From contig CM053253.1 of assembly GCA_028583405.1 (NCBI GenBank), positions 12,163,112 through 12,227,111 of the forward strand: a DNA stretch of 64,000 nucleotides, written 5' to 3'. The stretch comes from Pogonophryne albipinna. Taxonomy: Eukaryota; Chordata; Actinopteri; Perciformes; Artedidraconidae. Below are positions 1 to 40,815 of the stretch, piece by piece. Below the pieces are notes generated by a model, which saw only the letters and a list, made by a program, of their open reading frames with translations, did not search any database and had not been told where the DNA came from. A program made the translations under genes and the position numbers. Every line of letters begins with the position of its first letter. Position 1 is the first letter of the stretch.

Positions 1-103
1 TGATAACGATGAGTTGGTCCACTTGGATAAATAAAAGTCTTGTTAATGCGCCAGCAGGATTAGTTCCAAGACTTTAAAGGAAAATACCAGCAGTCCAATT
101 AAC

Positions 104-107
104 TATA

Positions 108-139
<32 letters not shown>

Positions 140-574
140 CATATATATATACATATATATACATATACATATATATATACATATATATATACATATATAT
201 ATAAAGTGTAAGATGTATATATATATGTATACATATATATGTATATGTATATATATATATGTATACATATATATATATGTATATATATGTATACATGTAT
301 ATACATATATATATGTATACATATATATACATATATATATGTATACATATATATACATATACATATATATACATATATATATGTATACATATATATATAT
401 GTATATATATGTATATATATGTATATATGTATATGTATATATATGTATACATATATATATATGTATATATGTATATGTATATATATGTATATGTATATAT
501 ATGTATACATATATATGTATACGTATATATACATATATATATATACATATACATATATACATATATATATATGT

Positions 575-612
<38 letters not shown>

Positions 613-616
613 ATAC

Positions 617-649
<33 letters not shown>

Positions 650-650
650 C
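104..650. repeat. AT-rich (TA)n/(CATA)n microsatellite
   Basis: The stretch is almost entirely TA, CATA and GTATA units with no unique sequence, apart from a short island near 202-216. All reading frames through it give only Tyr/Ile/Met/His/Thr/Cys/Val runs, so the long open frames here are not genes. Confidence 0.97.
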
Positions 651-663
651 ATCTTACACTTTA
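202..663. repeat. Inverted repeat framing AT microsatellite (possible MITE or hairpin)
   Basis: The left arm TAAAGTGTAAGATGTATATA starts at 202. Its reverse complement ends at 663 (TATATACATCTTACACTTTA). The unique part of the arm is about 15 bp, followed by TA-rich sequence that also pairs. The interior is only microsatellite. This could be a MITE whose interior expanded, or a long cruciform-forming palindrome. No clear target-site duplication was found. The inverted arms are seen directly; the element call is inference. Confidence 0.5.
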
Positions 664-1208
664 AAGCTGCAATTAAACAGTTATTATCGTTACAGATGAA
701 TCTGCCTATTAATGTCTAGATTCATTTATCTCTAGTTTTGGTCTATAAAATATCAAGTCCAAGTAACCCACAAATATTCAGGTTAATATGACATGTGAAT
801 ACAATTACAAATCTTAATTGTAGCGCTATAGTCAAAGAAATTGGGGGAAATTTCACAATATTATGTTCATAATTTTTCTGTCAAATATCAGGTTTTCCAT
901 CTTCATGAATGCTAAAATGTCCCTTTACATCCTACAGGCCTTTTTTTCACAGTAGCCAGCTTTGTGTGAACTGGGTTTGTTTGACTGGAGGGACTGTGGC
1001 TCTTCAGGCCGCCTATCTCTTATAGATGAGGCCCATATGTGGGCTCCATATGTGAGCTGGCAGGGTCAGTGTGGAGCAGTGACGTCTGCGCCGGGTGGCC
1101 TATGAACTGGGACACGTCGGCACAGCGCCCCGACTGCTGCCAAGACATACAAGGCAAGGAATGATAGCACCAAAAATCCGTCTCTATGGTGATGGGTGGC
1201 GGACAGGA

Positions 1209-6940
<5,732 letters not shown>

Positions 6941-6952
6941 ATGAATAAAATA

Positions 6953-6958
6953 TTTATT
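6953..6958 (-). terminator. Candidate distal polyadenylation signal for tram1
   Basis: AATAAA on the minus strand, about 3.4 kb past the tram1 stop codon. No recognisable gene intervenes. It would imply a long 3' UTR. This is only a hexamer match; a nearer candidate exists at 8572-8577. Confidence 0.2.
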
Positions 6959-8448
6959 CAAACATGAAATAAAAAAATAGTGACAGAGAAAAACATGATC
7001 AGAACTCACGAGAAGTTGCATAAATATATACCATCAGAGCAGTTCAGGGACAACATATTTGAAAAGGAAATATATCGCAACATCAATAATCAAGCAGGAA
7101 ATTAAAATAAAGGTGCATAATTTATCAATAAAACACAATAAATTGGTGTCTCTGCTGCGCAGGCCTTTTTTTCTTAAGTGGTCAAATGCGTTAAAGATTG
7201 TTGCCACCTAGAGGTTGCTCGTAGTGTTAAATCGTTGCAGCCTTTTATCGTTTTTACAAAATGCACAATTAGAAATAGAGCAACTGTAATTTGTAATTCA
7301 TTGATAATAAATGCAGAAACAGCCAAAGTGAGCAGTGTTATGGTGCTCTGACATAATGCATATTATGCAAAAAAGTGCATTCCTGTGAGATTATACAGGC
7401 ATGGGGGCATGAACTGCAGAGCGGCTCCTGTTTCAGAGCCTATATGTCTGCTGATTGCTGTACAGTGTGACATCTGTTAAGCAAGACACATTTACAGATG
7501 TTTTCACTCTGCAAAATGTCCATTCTACATCCGGGCCTGTTATCACAAGCATTGAAAAATACCTGTAACAAACTGGAACAAACAAACTGACCATTTGCTC
7601 CGCTGATGATATATTTAAACTGTGTGTGGTGTACTTCACGATCATAATACATGTGAAATCTGCAGAGTACACCTGCAGCATATTGTTAACTGAGCACTGT
7701 TATACAATTGAGTTCACTTTGCTCTAATAAGGCCATGAAGTTAAATAAACCTGTAGGCTAAATAAATGTTTACAGTCATACCACAACGTATATCCACGCT
7801 AACAGTTCAGCAAGCTTCATTCTTATATAAAAAACAATTCATATCAATATGGATGCAAAACAAATATTCACACGTGTGTACTGAACAACAGTGAATTTCA
7901 ACAGTTTCCCCTCTATAAAAATAGCTTAAAAATCTGACATATTTTAGTACAGTGTAGGGTTTAGTCAGTTTTTTATCTTTTACATCTGAGACAGTTTAAT
8001 AACAGGCTGGTACATAAGTCCTCTGCTACGCCTTTCCTCCTATGACACCGCCGTACCAAGACAAAGGGCTTTAAAGACTGTCAAAGTCCCGGTAACGATC
8101 GATAAAGCGCACAAAAATGGATCGCATCTTAATCGCATCCCTGCTCTGGACTAAGACTCCAAACTCCAACTGTCCGCAGACAGGTAGCAGTCTTTGCTGC
8201 ACAGAGCTTCACACGCACAGTGGTTTAGCAGTAGAGCAGGACTTCAGGTCCAACAGTACAATACGTGAGCTCAATAGCAATGTCAGGATCATTGAAAAGG
8301 TGAAGCCGGACGGACAGAACATGCCACATTTGGCAAACGGTAAACACAGAATCTCTCTCACACAGGAAAAGGGTATCTGAGGGGCAGACACATTAAACAC
8401 ATAAGCATTTAGTAACCCATAACCTATAGGAAATACATCAATCCACAA

Positions 8449-8755
8449 TAGGGCTGCACAATATATTGTTTCTTTTTAATAGCAATTCAGACTTTCTCGC
8501 AAAAGACTGCAAGGGTATTTATGAGTGAGTTAAAAGAGTATCAGTAGAAATTACACAATAAAAAGGGATTTTTTATTTGTTCCTTTTGTGTTTCTATTGA
8601 TATTGATAAAATGTTCTTTCATATTGTTAATTTAAATAATTTAAAATAAATGTGTTACAGTATACCTTAGTATCTGTTTATTCATTGTTAGTATTGTGAC
8701 CGCAATATTCAACGTCATCGCATATCACCTATTTTCCCTATACTGTGCAGCCCTA
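8449..8755. mobile_element. Non-autonomous hAT-type MITE
   Basis: The 307-bp element has perfect 12-bp terminal inverted repeats, TAGGGCTGCACA at the left and TGTGCAGCCCTA at the right. It is flanked by an exact 8-bp target-site duplication ATCCACAA (8441-8448 and 8756-8763). An 8-bp duplication and TAG-starting ends are hallmarks of the hAT superfamily. The interior is AT-rich with no transposase, so it would need a transposase supplied in trans. It lies downstream of the tram1 coding region. Confidence 0.88.
8572..8577 (-). terminator. Candidate polyadenylation signal for tram1
   Basis: AATAAA on the minus strand inside the hAT MITE, about 1.8 kb past the tram1 stop. If used, the transposon would supply the gene's 3' end. 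Only the hexamer supports this. Confidence 0.2.
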
Positions 8756-10400
8756 ATCCACAACTCAGCGGTTCACACACAGAAGCGTGTTGGAGACTGA
8801 GACCAACAAAAGTGAACTTAAGGAAAGGATTGAGAAATACAACACAGGGCAGGAGTCAATCAACGGATTGTTACATTTCATGCACTGCACACAGGCAATA
8901 ATTATTTTACGAGACAAGCAATAAACCTGGTTGTCATCACCGCCATCATCATCATCATGATTCACTTTCACGCCCGGTTAAATCACATAGGCTACACAGT
9001 AGGCAAAACAATACTGGACACACATACACACGAGTAAGTGCACAGGCACACAAACACATCTCCTTACAAACACACCTCCCAATGCACCATGGGATGTAAC
9101 TTAAACTTAAGTGGTGGATAGCGTGTCCCCTGATACCCGAGAATAAAAAAGCGAACAAAGAAGGCAAACAGAACGCAACACAAGTGGAACGAGTGATACA
9201 AACCACTGACAGTATAAGGACACTTGAAGAAAGATTGTATTGTTTGGATTAACTAAACACAGTTGCTATGTACCGCCATGTCTGCTGGTTATAGCTTGTC
9301 AAAGCATATTAAATAATAACTATTTGTCGTGTATGGCAAACATAAATGACTAAGACCTCTTGCAGCAGTTGTTAAAAGGCCACTGAATGCTTGTGTGTGT
9401 GTGCGTTTGTGTGTGAGAGAGATGCAAACTCAACAGCTCAGGTAGGAACTAGCCATAAAGTCTTTAACCTTAAACTGTCATGCATTGACATTACCATATA
9501 AAGGACTGAATCACAGCCTCGGTTTCTTGCTCAAGTTTCCAATCATGCCATTATAAAGATTGAACTGTATGCATACAGTACAGCATCACAGATGACACTG
9601 CAGCTTCCTGTTGGTAAGTCACCAAACCTGGAGGAGCCCCTGGAACAGGGAGAAGCTGATTACCAGGCTAGCGATAAAAGCAAACGAAAATACAGTACCT
9701 CCACCTCGTAACATGTTGGATTTCAAAGGCAGAAGCTGTCAAATAATGTCAGTAAATGATCAGAGAGTTAAGTACAAGCTTCAGTTTTGTGGCTGCAACT
9801 ATGCAAAATACCTAAATAGCACAAGTATTCTGCTGGAGCAACTTATTTAGCATATTTTCCTGACAACAGAATATCAGAGTGCTGTCTTACAGAGAAATTA
9901 TGGATATATTTTGGGACTAGAGCTAGTGGCCTGTTTTTTTAAGTTTAACTGAATAAGGCCCAAACTTGAAAATGACACCCCGTACTGTAAATCCTTACAT
10001 TATCACTTTGTTGACCTGAAGTTAAAATGTCTTTAAACTTCTTGAGTTACTTGACTTTAACTGATTCAATGTGAATTTAGTGGAGAGCGACTCAGCTTAA
10101 AAGTACTACTTTTACACAAAAGGACACTTTGAAATCTTTCCTCTTAAAGCATCAAACCCAGCATTGTCCTGCCAATGTCCCATCTGCAGAAAGCCCACAT
10201 TAATAATAAACGTTTCTAGCAGACAGTAACACTGAACTTTTCCAAACCCCAAAAGGACAGTTGTATGATAAGGTTTCTTAGTGCGCTTAAACATTTGTTA
10301 AGGAGAGAAGTAGACAAAATTAGAAGTTGTATAGAGACATTATTTCATATTGTCAGATCTCCCTCACTCAGTTTGTCTTTTTTCTCCAATTCTTCCAGCT

Positions 10401-20640
<10,240 letters not shown>

Positions 20641-21653
20641 GCCCGTGGTGCGTTCAGGCACTCAAATTTCTATATAGAATTGTACTTTTTATTCTATTTT
20701 CATTTTGCTACGAAGAACCAGAAGCTTTAACTCAATAATTGTACCCTTGTATACATAACTAAATATAATCTGTAAACCAGGTAATTGAAAGCCAGATTAA
20801 AACGAGAGGTATTTAATTTCCTTTAAAAAATACAGAGAGAGCTCTCAATTCTAATATTCAGATGCAGTGCTAAAGTTAGGGGCATAACATAACAATAATT
20901 TAAAAAAACATTTAAAAAAAACAGATGAGAAACTAATCAAGATCTCCGATGTAGGTAAGAGCAAGGCAACTTTAAAAGACATGCTACATACGTGCAGTGT
21001 CTTTTCTGAACAAGTTTTAGTTTTCTTATTGACTTTTTAACTAAGTATAACAGGAATTATAGCAGTCTAAAACACTAAATACCTTCATTCAGCAACTTTC
21101 TATATCAGAAAGGTCGGAAATATTAAAAAAATGAAATTCTGATGTTTTATTAACCTTGCTAAAGATGGAATTAAATCCAAGTTTAGAGTAATACATCACT
21201 CCTAGTTTTAAACTGTTTGCTAGAACCCCAAATCATTTAGTTTAGTGCATTTCTTTTTACAGCAGGATAGATTTAATGAGGCTTTTAATATGGGTTATTG
21301 TAGTGGGATCACTGTTCATCTCTCATTGTTTTTCTGTTTTGCTTTCATAACTTGTTTTTAATTAAGTTTTTTACTCTTTATTTCTACAAATGTGCTATTG
21401 TTTTTATTCTTATCTTGCTCTGTAAAGCACTTTTGGCTGCAAGTTATTTTTATTATTATTATGATTTAAGACTATAATATATTATAGGCAAAAGATTAAA
21501 GTGTCTAATGTGCATAGCAAGCACCTTTGAAATGTTAAATGCATATTGCGGATAATAGGTTTTCAATTTTTCTGGATGCAGGAGATCTGGGGATCGAACC
21601 GTGGTCTCAAATTTAAAGCTCAAGATTTTATTTTGGAGAAAAAAAGAAAAAGG
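20641..21653. other. Spacer between divergent tram1 and zmynd8
   Basis: About 1 kb of AT-rich DNA with no open frame or repeat I recognise. It separates the two head-to-head genes. Confidence 0.5.
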
Positions 21654-21661
21654 CCGGAAGT
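21654..21661 (+). promoter_or_regulatory. ETS/GABP-like site at zmynd8 promoter
   Basis: CCGGAAGT matches the ETS-family consensus, commonly found close to TATA-less transcription starts. It lies about 140 bp before a strong splice donor that would end a non-coding first exon. Confidence 0.4.
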
Positions 21662-21664
21662 TTC

Positions 21665-21801
21665 CATTGTGTGTGTTTGGAGACCTCCCGTTTTTAACGA
21701 ATTAACATGTACTTTAGTCATATGATTGTTAGTTACTTATACGGGTTTCATCTGAATTAACGGAAATTAATGGAGAAATGACGGAGATAACCAACAGTCA
21801 G
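21665..21801 (+). other. zmynd8: Probable zmynd8 non-coding first exon
   Basis: The sequence ends AACAGTCAG|GTAAGT at 21801, a near-perfect splice donor, downstream of an ETS-like promoter motif. The exon start is a guess. It contains two upstream ATGs. The one at 21770 opens a three-codon frame. The one at 21778 would run across the splice out of frame with the main start if joined directly to 23722. Confidence 0.45.
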
Positions 21802-22331
21802 GTAAGTAATGTTAACATGGCGTTGATCATACACGATCATTACTGCGAACGGCTAATGCCAGCTAGCGTTTTAGCTGTCGTCACCTTAGCTAATTAACCG
21901 TGAGTCGAAGTTTTCTTTGAAACAGGGTGGTCTTTCTTTTAATAATGCACGCCAGTGAAAGTCAGTCTTTTTGTGGTTTAAGTAACTGCTGACGTATGTC
22001 TTTTGTGGCTTTACCTGGGCAGTTTAATGTCATTGTAAATATAACCCCATAGCTTTTTTTATTCGCTAATGATTTGCAGACATGTTATGTCAAATACGCA
22101 TCCAGGTGACACATTTTGAACACGTTTGGTTCTCTGCCGCTAGAGGTCAGTAACCCTAACAGGACCGGAATAGCTACACATAAGCTAACCCTCTACTTTT
22201 AAACCATAGTCTGAAATGTGATACAGCTTCACATAACGTAATTGCCATGTTAATATCATATAATTTGCAATAGTATCAATTATAGGATCAGATTTAATAC
22301 AAATTGCGTAGTGTTTCTTATTACTCTCACT

Positions 22332-22404
22332 GCCCGGCTAGCTCAGTCGGTAGAGCATGAGACTCTTAATCTCAGGGTCGTGGGTTCGAGCCCCACGTTG
22401 GGCG
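22332..22404 (+). tRNA. tRNA-Lys (anticodon CTT)
   Basis: A 73-nt cloverleaf starts GCCCGGCTAGCTCAGTCGG. It has a 7-bp acceptor stem (two G-T pairs), D arm, anticodon stem TGAGA/TCTCA with loop CTCTTAA, and T arm GTGGG-TTCGAGC-CCCAC. The anticodon CTT is at 22365-22367. Internal A and B boxes (TAGCTCAGTCGG and GGTTCGAGCCC) are intact. A T5 Pol III terminator follows at 22411-22415. CCA is not encoded, as in other eukaryotes. The sequence looks identical to the conserved vertebrate tRNA-Lys-CTT, so it is probably functional. It lies in the first intron of zmynd8 on the same strand. Confidence 0.97.
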
Positions 22405-22410
22405 CACAAC

Positions 22411-22415
22411 TTTTT
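22411..22415 (+). terminator. Pol III terminator of tRNA-Lys
   Basis: A run of five T residues begins six bases after the tRNA 3' end, the normal RNA polymerase III stop. Confidence 0.8.
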
Positions 22416-23726
22416 CACTTTCGGTCACAAACTGGTTCGTCGTACTCGGTTGCATTTTATAAACCTATTTGTAAACCACATTTCAGATCTGCGGAGAGAT
22501 GAGAAGACAGTAGAAGATAATACTACATTGTAATAGCTGGTAAATTACGAATTGGTCAAAAAAAATTAAAGTCAAGTTAGGAAGCGATTATTCCTTTTCT
22601 TATAGTCGGACGTCATTTTTAACTGCGTGTAGGAAAAACCCATTTCAGTATAATGCAGTCCAATATAACAGTATACTTTACACACCTATAGTCATTCTAG
22701 TATTGAGTCAACAATTGCTTCAGCGAAACATGTATGACATGGTTATTATGTAGGATTTATTTACATCCTATTTGACTAATTGTGTATTTTATCACTGCTG
22801 CTGAATATCAAAGGACACAAAAAAACAGGTGCATTATTCAGCTGTGTTTAATTATTAATGATCACTGTTATAGCACAGACGTTAAAGAGGAATACACTAA
22901 GCACACTTTATACAAAGCCCCCATGGTGTATAATTGAAATGTGAGCATTCCTTCTCATAGAGGAAGGGATACATATTTAAAAATGTTTTACTTTAATTCA
23001 TGTTTACTGTTAACTCATCGGGTTATTACACCAGTCTATGGTTATTACAAAGGCCGTTAAGTTATTCCAGTAACACCAGTAACGTGTGACATTAAAACAC
23101 ATTATTTACATAACTATTTTTCACTGTCCTTTACATTCATCATAAACATGTTTTCACTGTACAAATTCTAATTTGAGCTGCCTTATTTTCTTATTATAAT
23201 TTTTTCAGGCTGCATGTCAAAATAGGTAAGGAGCAACAGCCTCTCTTTTTCTCTTGTAACAGCCAAGAGGGAGGGAGGAGTTTAAACAAAGGCCTCTCCA
23301 CATAAAAAAAATGGAGGCTTGTGCAGAGAAGCCATGCTGCCATTCATAATAAGACAACTACAACCAGGGTCTACACTTGGAAACTTCAAAACAGTGTCAC
23401 ACAGGGTTTGTATGTCAAAAATACTTATATTAATCATGTTATTTTGTGGTTTTGTGGCCTAGTTCTATGCTTATTTTTTCTTCCCCTGTCTCTGACACTC
23501 ACAGTGCTGCCCCTGCCTGCACTGAACAAAGATAATTACTCAGGAAACATTTCGGCCAATCAGAAGCGGCCTTGTATCCTGCCTGTGAGGAAGGCGACCA
23601 GTCAGGATCTGGCTAACAACACCGGGGCCTGATCGCCTTGCATGAAGAACGGAGCCTTCCCCGGCTGAGGGCTGAGAGTGTCCTCCATGTTTTATAAGTG
23701 TTGACATAACAGTGTGTCAGGCAGCC

Positions 23727-38153
<14,427 letters not shown>

Positions 38154-38954
38154 CTGCTACACTACAGATACTCTCGCACACCTTGCATTAACGCTGTGGG
38201 GCTTTTTACGTCAGACATGTGGCGTCAAACTTGGTGCTGGAAGGCCTCTGTGACAAATCACTTTGATTTTTCCATTCCCATGTGTACATCTGCTTGGTGG
38301 ACTTTTTTTTATGTTTGGTTCATCTCTCATTCACAGTTTCTATAAGTCTGTGATCAGGTGGATTCACCATGTGAAAGTAGTCTGTCTTGAGAACTAAAAT
38401 GTGAGGTTATACGTTTTCATACTGTAGTTATGTTATAGCTCTGTTACCACTTTGTTTCAACTCTGAACAAGATTGTATCAACCAGCAGAATATTTACACT
38501 TCTCAATGCTGCTCTTAGTATTTCACAGCTGTTGTATTTCTTTGAATGGTCTTCATATAATGAGACAAAAACAGCTATTGATAGATATTCATTAATCATT
38601 GTGCCATCACAGGTATTTTGAGTTATGCAAGTTCCACCTTTGTTTTAAACCATGTCCGCTTCATGTCAGTTAAGATTTTTTGATTAATGCAATGGTAAAC
38701 ATTATATTTGCAACTATGTCCTCTTCACGTCAGCTGGGGCATTTTTGGCTCATACCAATTTTGTATTGTTGTTCCACATTGTATAGAAAACCTACATAAA
38801 AATATCTGTGATTTATAAAAAAAAAACTAAGACGTGTAAACTGTACAAAGTTTTGTAAGAAAGTACCTGGACAATATTTATAGTGTTATATGTTTTTATA
38901 GTATGTTTAAGGAAATCACATTTCTATGTGTCTAAAAAAAAAAAGTTATTTGAA

Positions 38955-38960
38955 AATAAA
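38955..38960 (+). terminator. zmynd8: zmynd8 proximal polyadenylation signal
   Basis: AATAAA about 800 nt after the stop codon, in AT-rich 3' UTR sequence. Confidence 0.5.
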
Positions 38961-39136
38961 TTACTTCATAATATGAATGTCAGCTCTGAGCGAAGCCTCT
39001 GTTTATAACTGATTATCCAAAGCTGATCAGACTGTCTATAAGAACGTGGAAAGATAGAAACTGCATTTGGCTGGATATTATTTCCTGTGAGCATGTCTGT
39101 TTTGGGCTTGTGTTCGTGTTTACATATTGTACATAA

Positions 39137-39165
39137 AATAAATGGACTTGTGAAGAAAAAATAAA
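39137..39165 (+). terminator. zmynd8: zmynd8 distal polyadenylation signals
   Basis: Two AATAAA hexamers at 39137-39142 and 39160-39165. They are followed by TG/CT-rich sequence, which fits a cleavage site. Confidence 0.55.
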
Positions 39166-39551
39166 AGTGCTCTGATCAACCTAACACTGTATGTGCCCCT
39201 TGATAATTTAAAACTCTTTATATGGACATTTATATTCCAAACATTCAATCAATTGAAACATTCGCTGATTGACTTTTGAGTCTTAAAAAAACTGTTAATA
39301 ATTCAATTGTATGAATAATCAGTGGTATTTTATTCAAACATATACTTTCTATATATATATACAAGCAAATTATTGGATAAACAATCATTTAAATAAAGTA
39401 ATACAAAACATGTTTGGGGGGTAAATGAATAGAAAGTAACAAGTAAAACAAGTCGAACGTTTCTGTCTCAATATTTCACTATTTTTGTTTATTTAAAAAA
39501 AACTCAAGGTGAGTTTCACATGTGTTAATGTTAATATATCTAATATAAATA

Positions 39552-39692
39552 GAGTAGCAGTTGAAATGTTTTGGCTCTATGAAACCGGATGTAATTATAT
39601 GATTCTGTTTTCTTCAAGTTTGTATCTTCTTGGTCGAATGCACTTATTGTAAATCGCTTTGGATAAAAGCGTCAGCTAAATGCAATGCAATG
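39552..39692 (+). mobile_element. 5'-truncated L2-like LINE tail with target-site duplication
   Basis: This 141-bp segment is nearly identical to the last part of the LINE at 16180-16318 (GAAATGTTTTGGCTCTATGA, GATAAAAGCGTCAGCTAAAT, then ATGCA/ATGTA repeats). It is flanked by an exact 11-bp duplication TAATATAAATA (39541-39551 and 39693-39703). This is a typical dead-on-arrival, 5'-truncated retrotransposition product. It lies between the zmynd8 poly(A) sites and the dido1 promoter. Confidence 0.93.
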
Positions 39693-39776
39693 TAATATAA
39701 ATAATCTAACTGGTGGGATTTAAGCTTTTGAGACAAGCTGGACAGGAAACCACGGGGCTTTACGCCCGTGAGTAGT

Positions 39777-39786
39777 TATCGCGAGA
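39777..39786 (+). promoter_or_regulatory. dido1: TCTCGCGAGA-like promoter motif of dido1
   Basis: TATCGCGAGA differs by one base from the palindromic TCTCGCGAGA element found at many TATA-less vertebrate promoters. An AAAATGG (YY1-like) motif follows about 25 bp later. Both are within about 110 bp of the splice donor that ends the first exon. Confidence 0.5.
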
Positions 39787-39789
39787 TTA

Positions 39790-39885
39790 CGAAACAACAA
39801 GACAGAGAAAATGGAAGGCTGTGCTAACTAGCTGGCAAGCTGAGCGAATCAAATAATAACTGGAAACAAAACGTTCATATGCAAG
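39790..39885 (+). other. dido1: Probable dido1 non-coding first exon
   Basis: The exon ends ATATGCAAG|GTACG at 39885. The next exon begins after TTTTTCGTAG at 40798, with 18 nt of 5' UTR before the start codon at 40816. The 5' end is estimated from promoter motifs. An upstream ATG in ATGGAAGG near 39811 opens a short frame. Confidence 0.5.
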
Positions 39886-40815
39886 GTACGAATTCAGTTT
39901 TAGTGACGGTGTTCATTTACTTTCGTACAACATGTGACTCTTGTGTGGGCAGCGTTGGAGACACTTAACTCCGTAGCGTGTCATAGCTCACAGTGTAGGA
40001 CCTAGCTTCTAGCTAGCTAAATGAGGTGTAAGAGAACAATGTCAGGAACTCTGGAGTCTTTGCATCGTTGCACAAGAAGGACGTTTCATTTATACACTTC
40101 CACAGCTGCCTGAGATCTAGTAGTGACTAGTGAGGGTGGTTGTTTCGTTTCTTACAGTACATTCAGAGTACTTGGACCATATGGACTGCACACATAATTA
40201 TCACTCCTGTTCACGAGTCTGCATTTGCACCAGACATATTATGGGTACAATCCTAATGTCCTAACACACCTGCCAACCGTGAAATAGTTTTCAATACATA
40301 CAAACATTATTTGTAAATAACGCAGCTGGATAAGGCTTTTAGTAATCGCTCAATTGAGGATTTACATTTACTAGTAACAACGCGGTCTACAGCATATTTA
40401 AGACCATATTGCAAAAACGGAACATTATAACCTTTTTGATGTATGGCTGTTGTATTTGACCATATTTGTTTTAGTTCACTGGCCCGAATGAAACGTTGAT
40501 TAAATGCATGTTGTATGAAGTAGATGTACAAGCTTTTCTAGTAACTTTCCATGTGGAATAGATGGCCATGTCTGCCTTTTCATGTAGCAGTTGTTGATAA
40601 TATTATAAAATAAAAATGTCAAAAGGAAAAGCCTACTATTTACTCATAAACTAATGTGGATGATTTGGTGAAAATTAGGCTTTGGCAGCCATTTCCTCAT
40701 TGCTTGCAAAAGTACATATTTGTTCTGCATTTATTCATCATCTTACTTGCAAAATTATTAATATGTACTAACAAATTACATCCTATGTTTTTCGTAGCTA
40801 CCAACACATGTCAAT

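Larger units (their letters stand above)
38154..39165 (+). other. zmynd8: zmynd8 3' UTR
   Basis: AT-rich non-coding sequence after the TAA stop. It reaches AATAAA signals at 38955-38960, 39137-39142 and 39160-39165. No further open frame was found. The last two signals lie about 620 bp before the dido1 first exon. Confidence 0.7.

Noticed and set aside
74..719. Overlapping open frames rich in Tyr/Ile/Met in all directions
   Set aside because: They are translations of the TA/CATA microsatellite, and every frame is open by composition.
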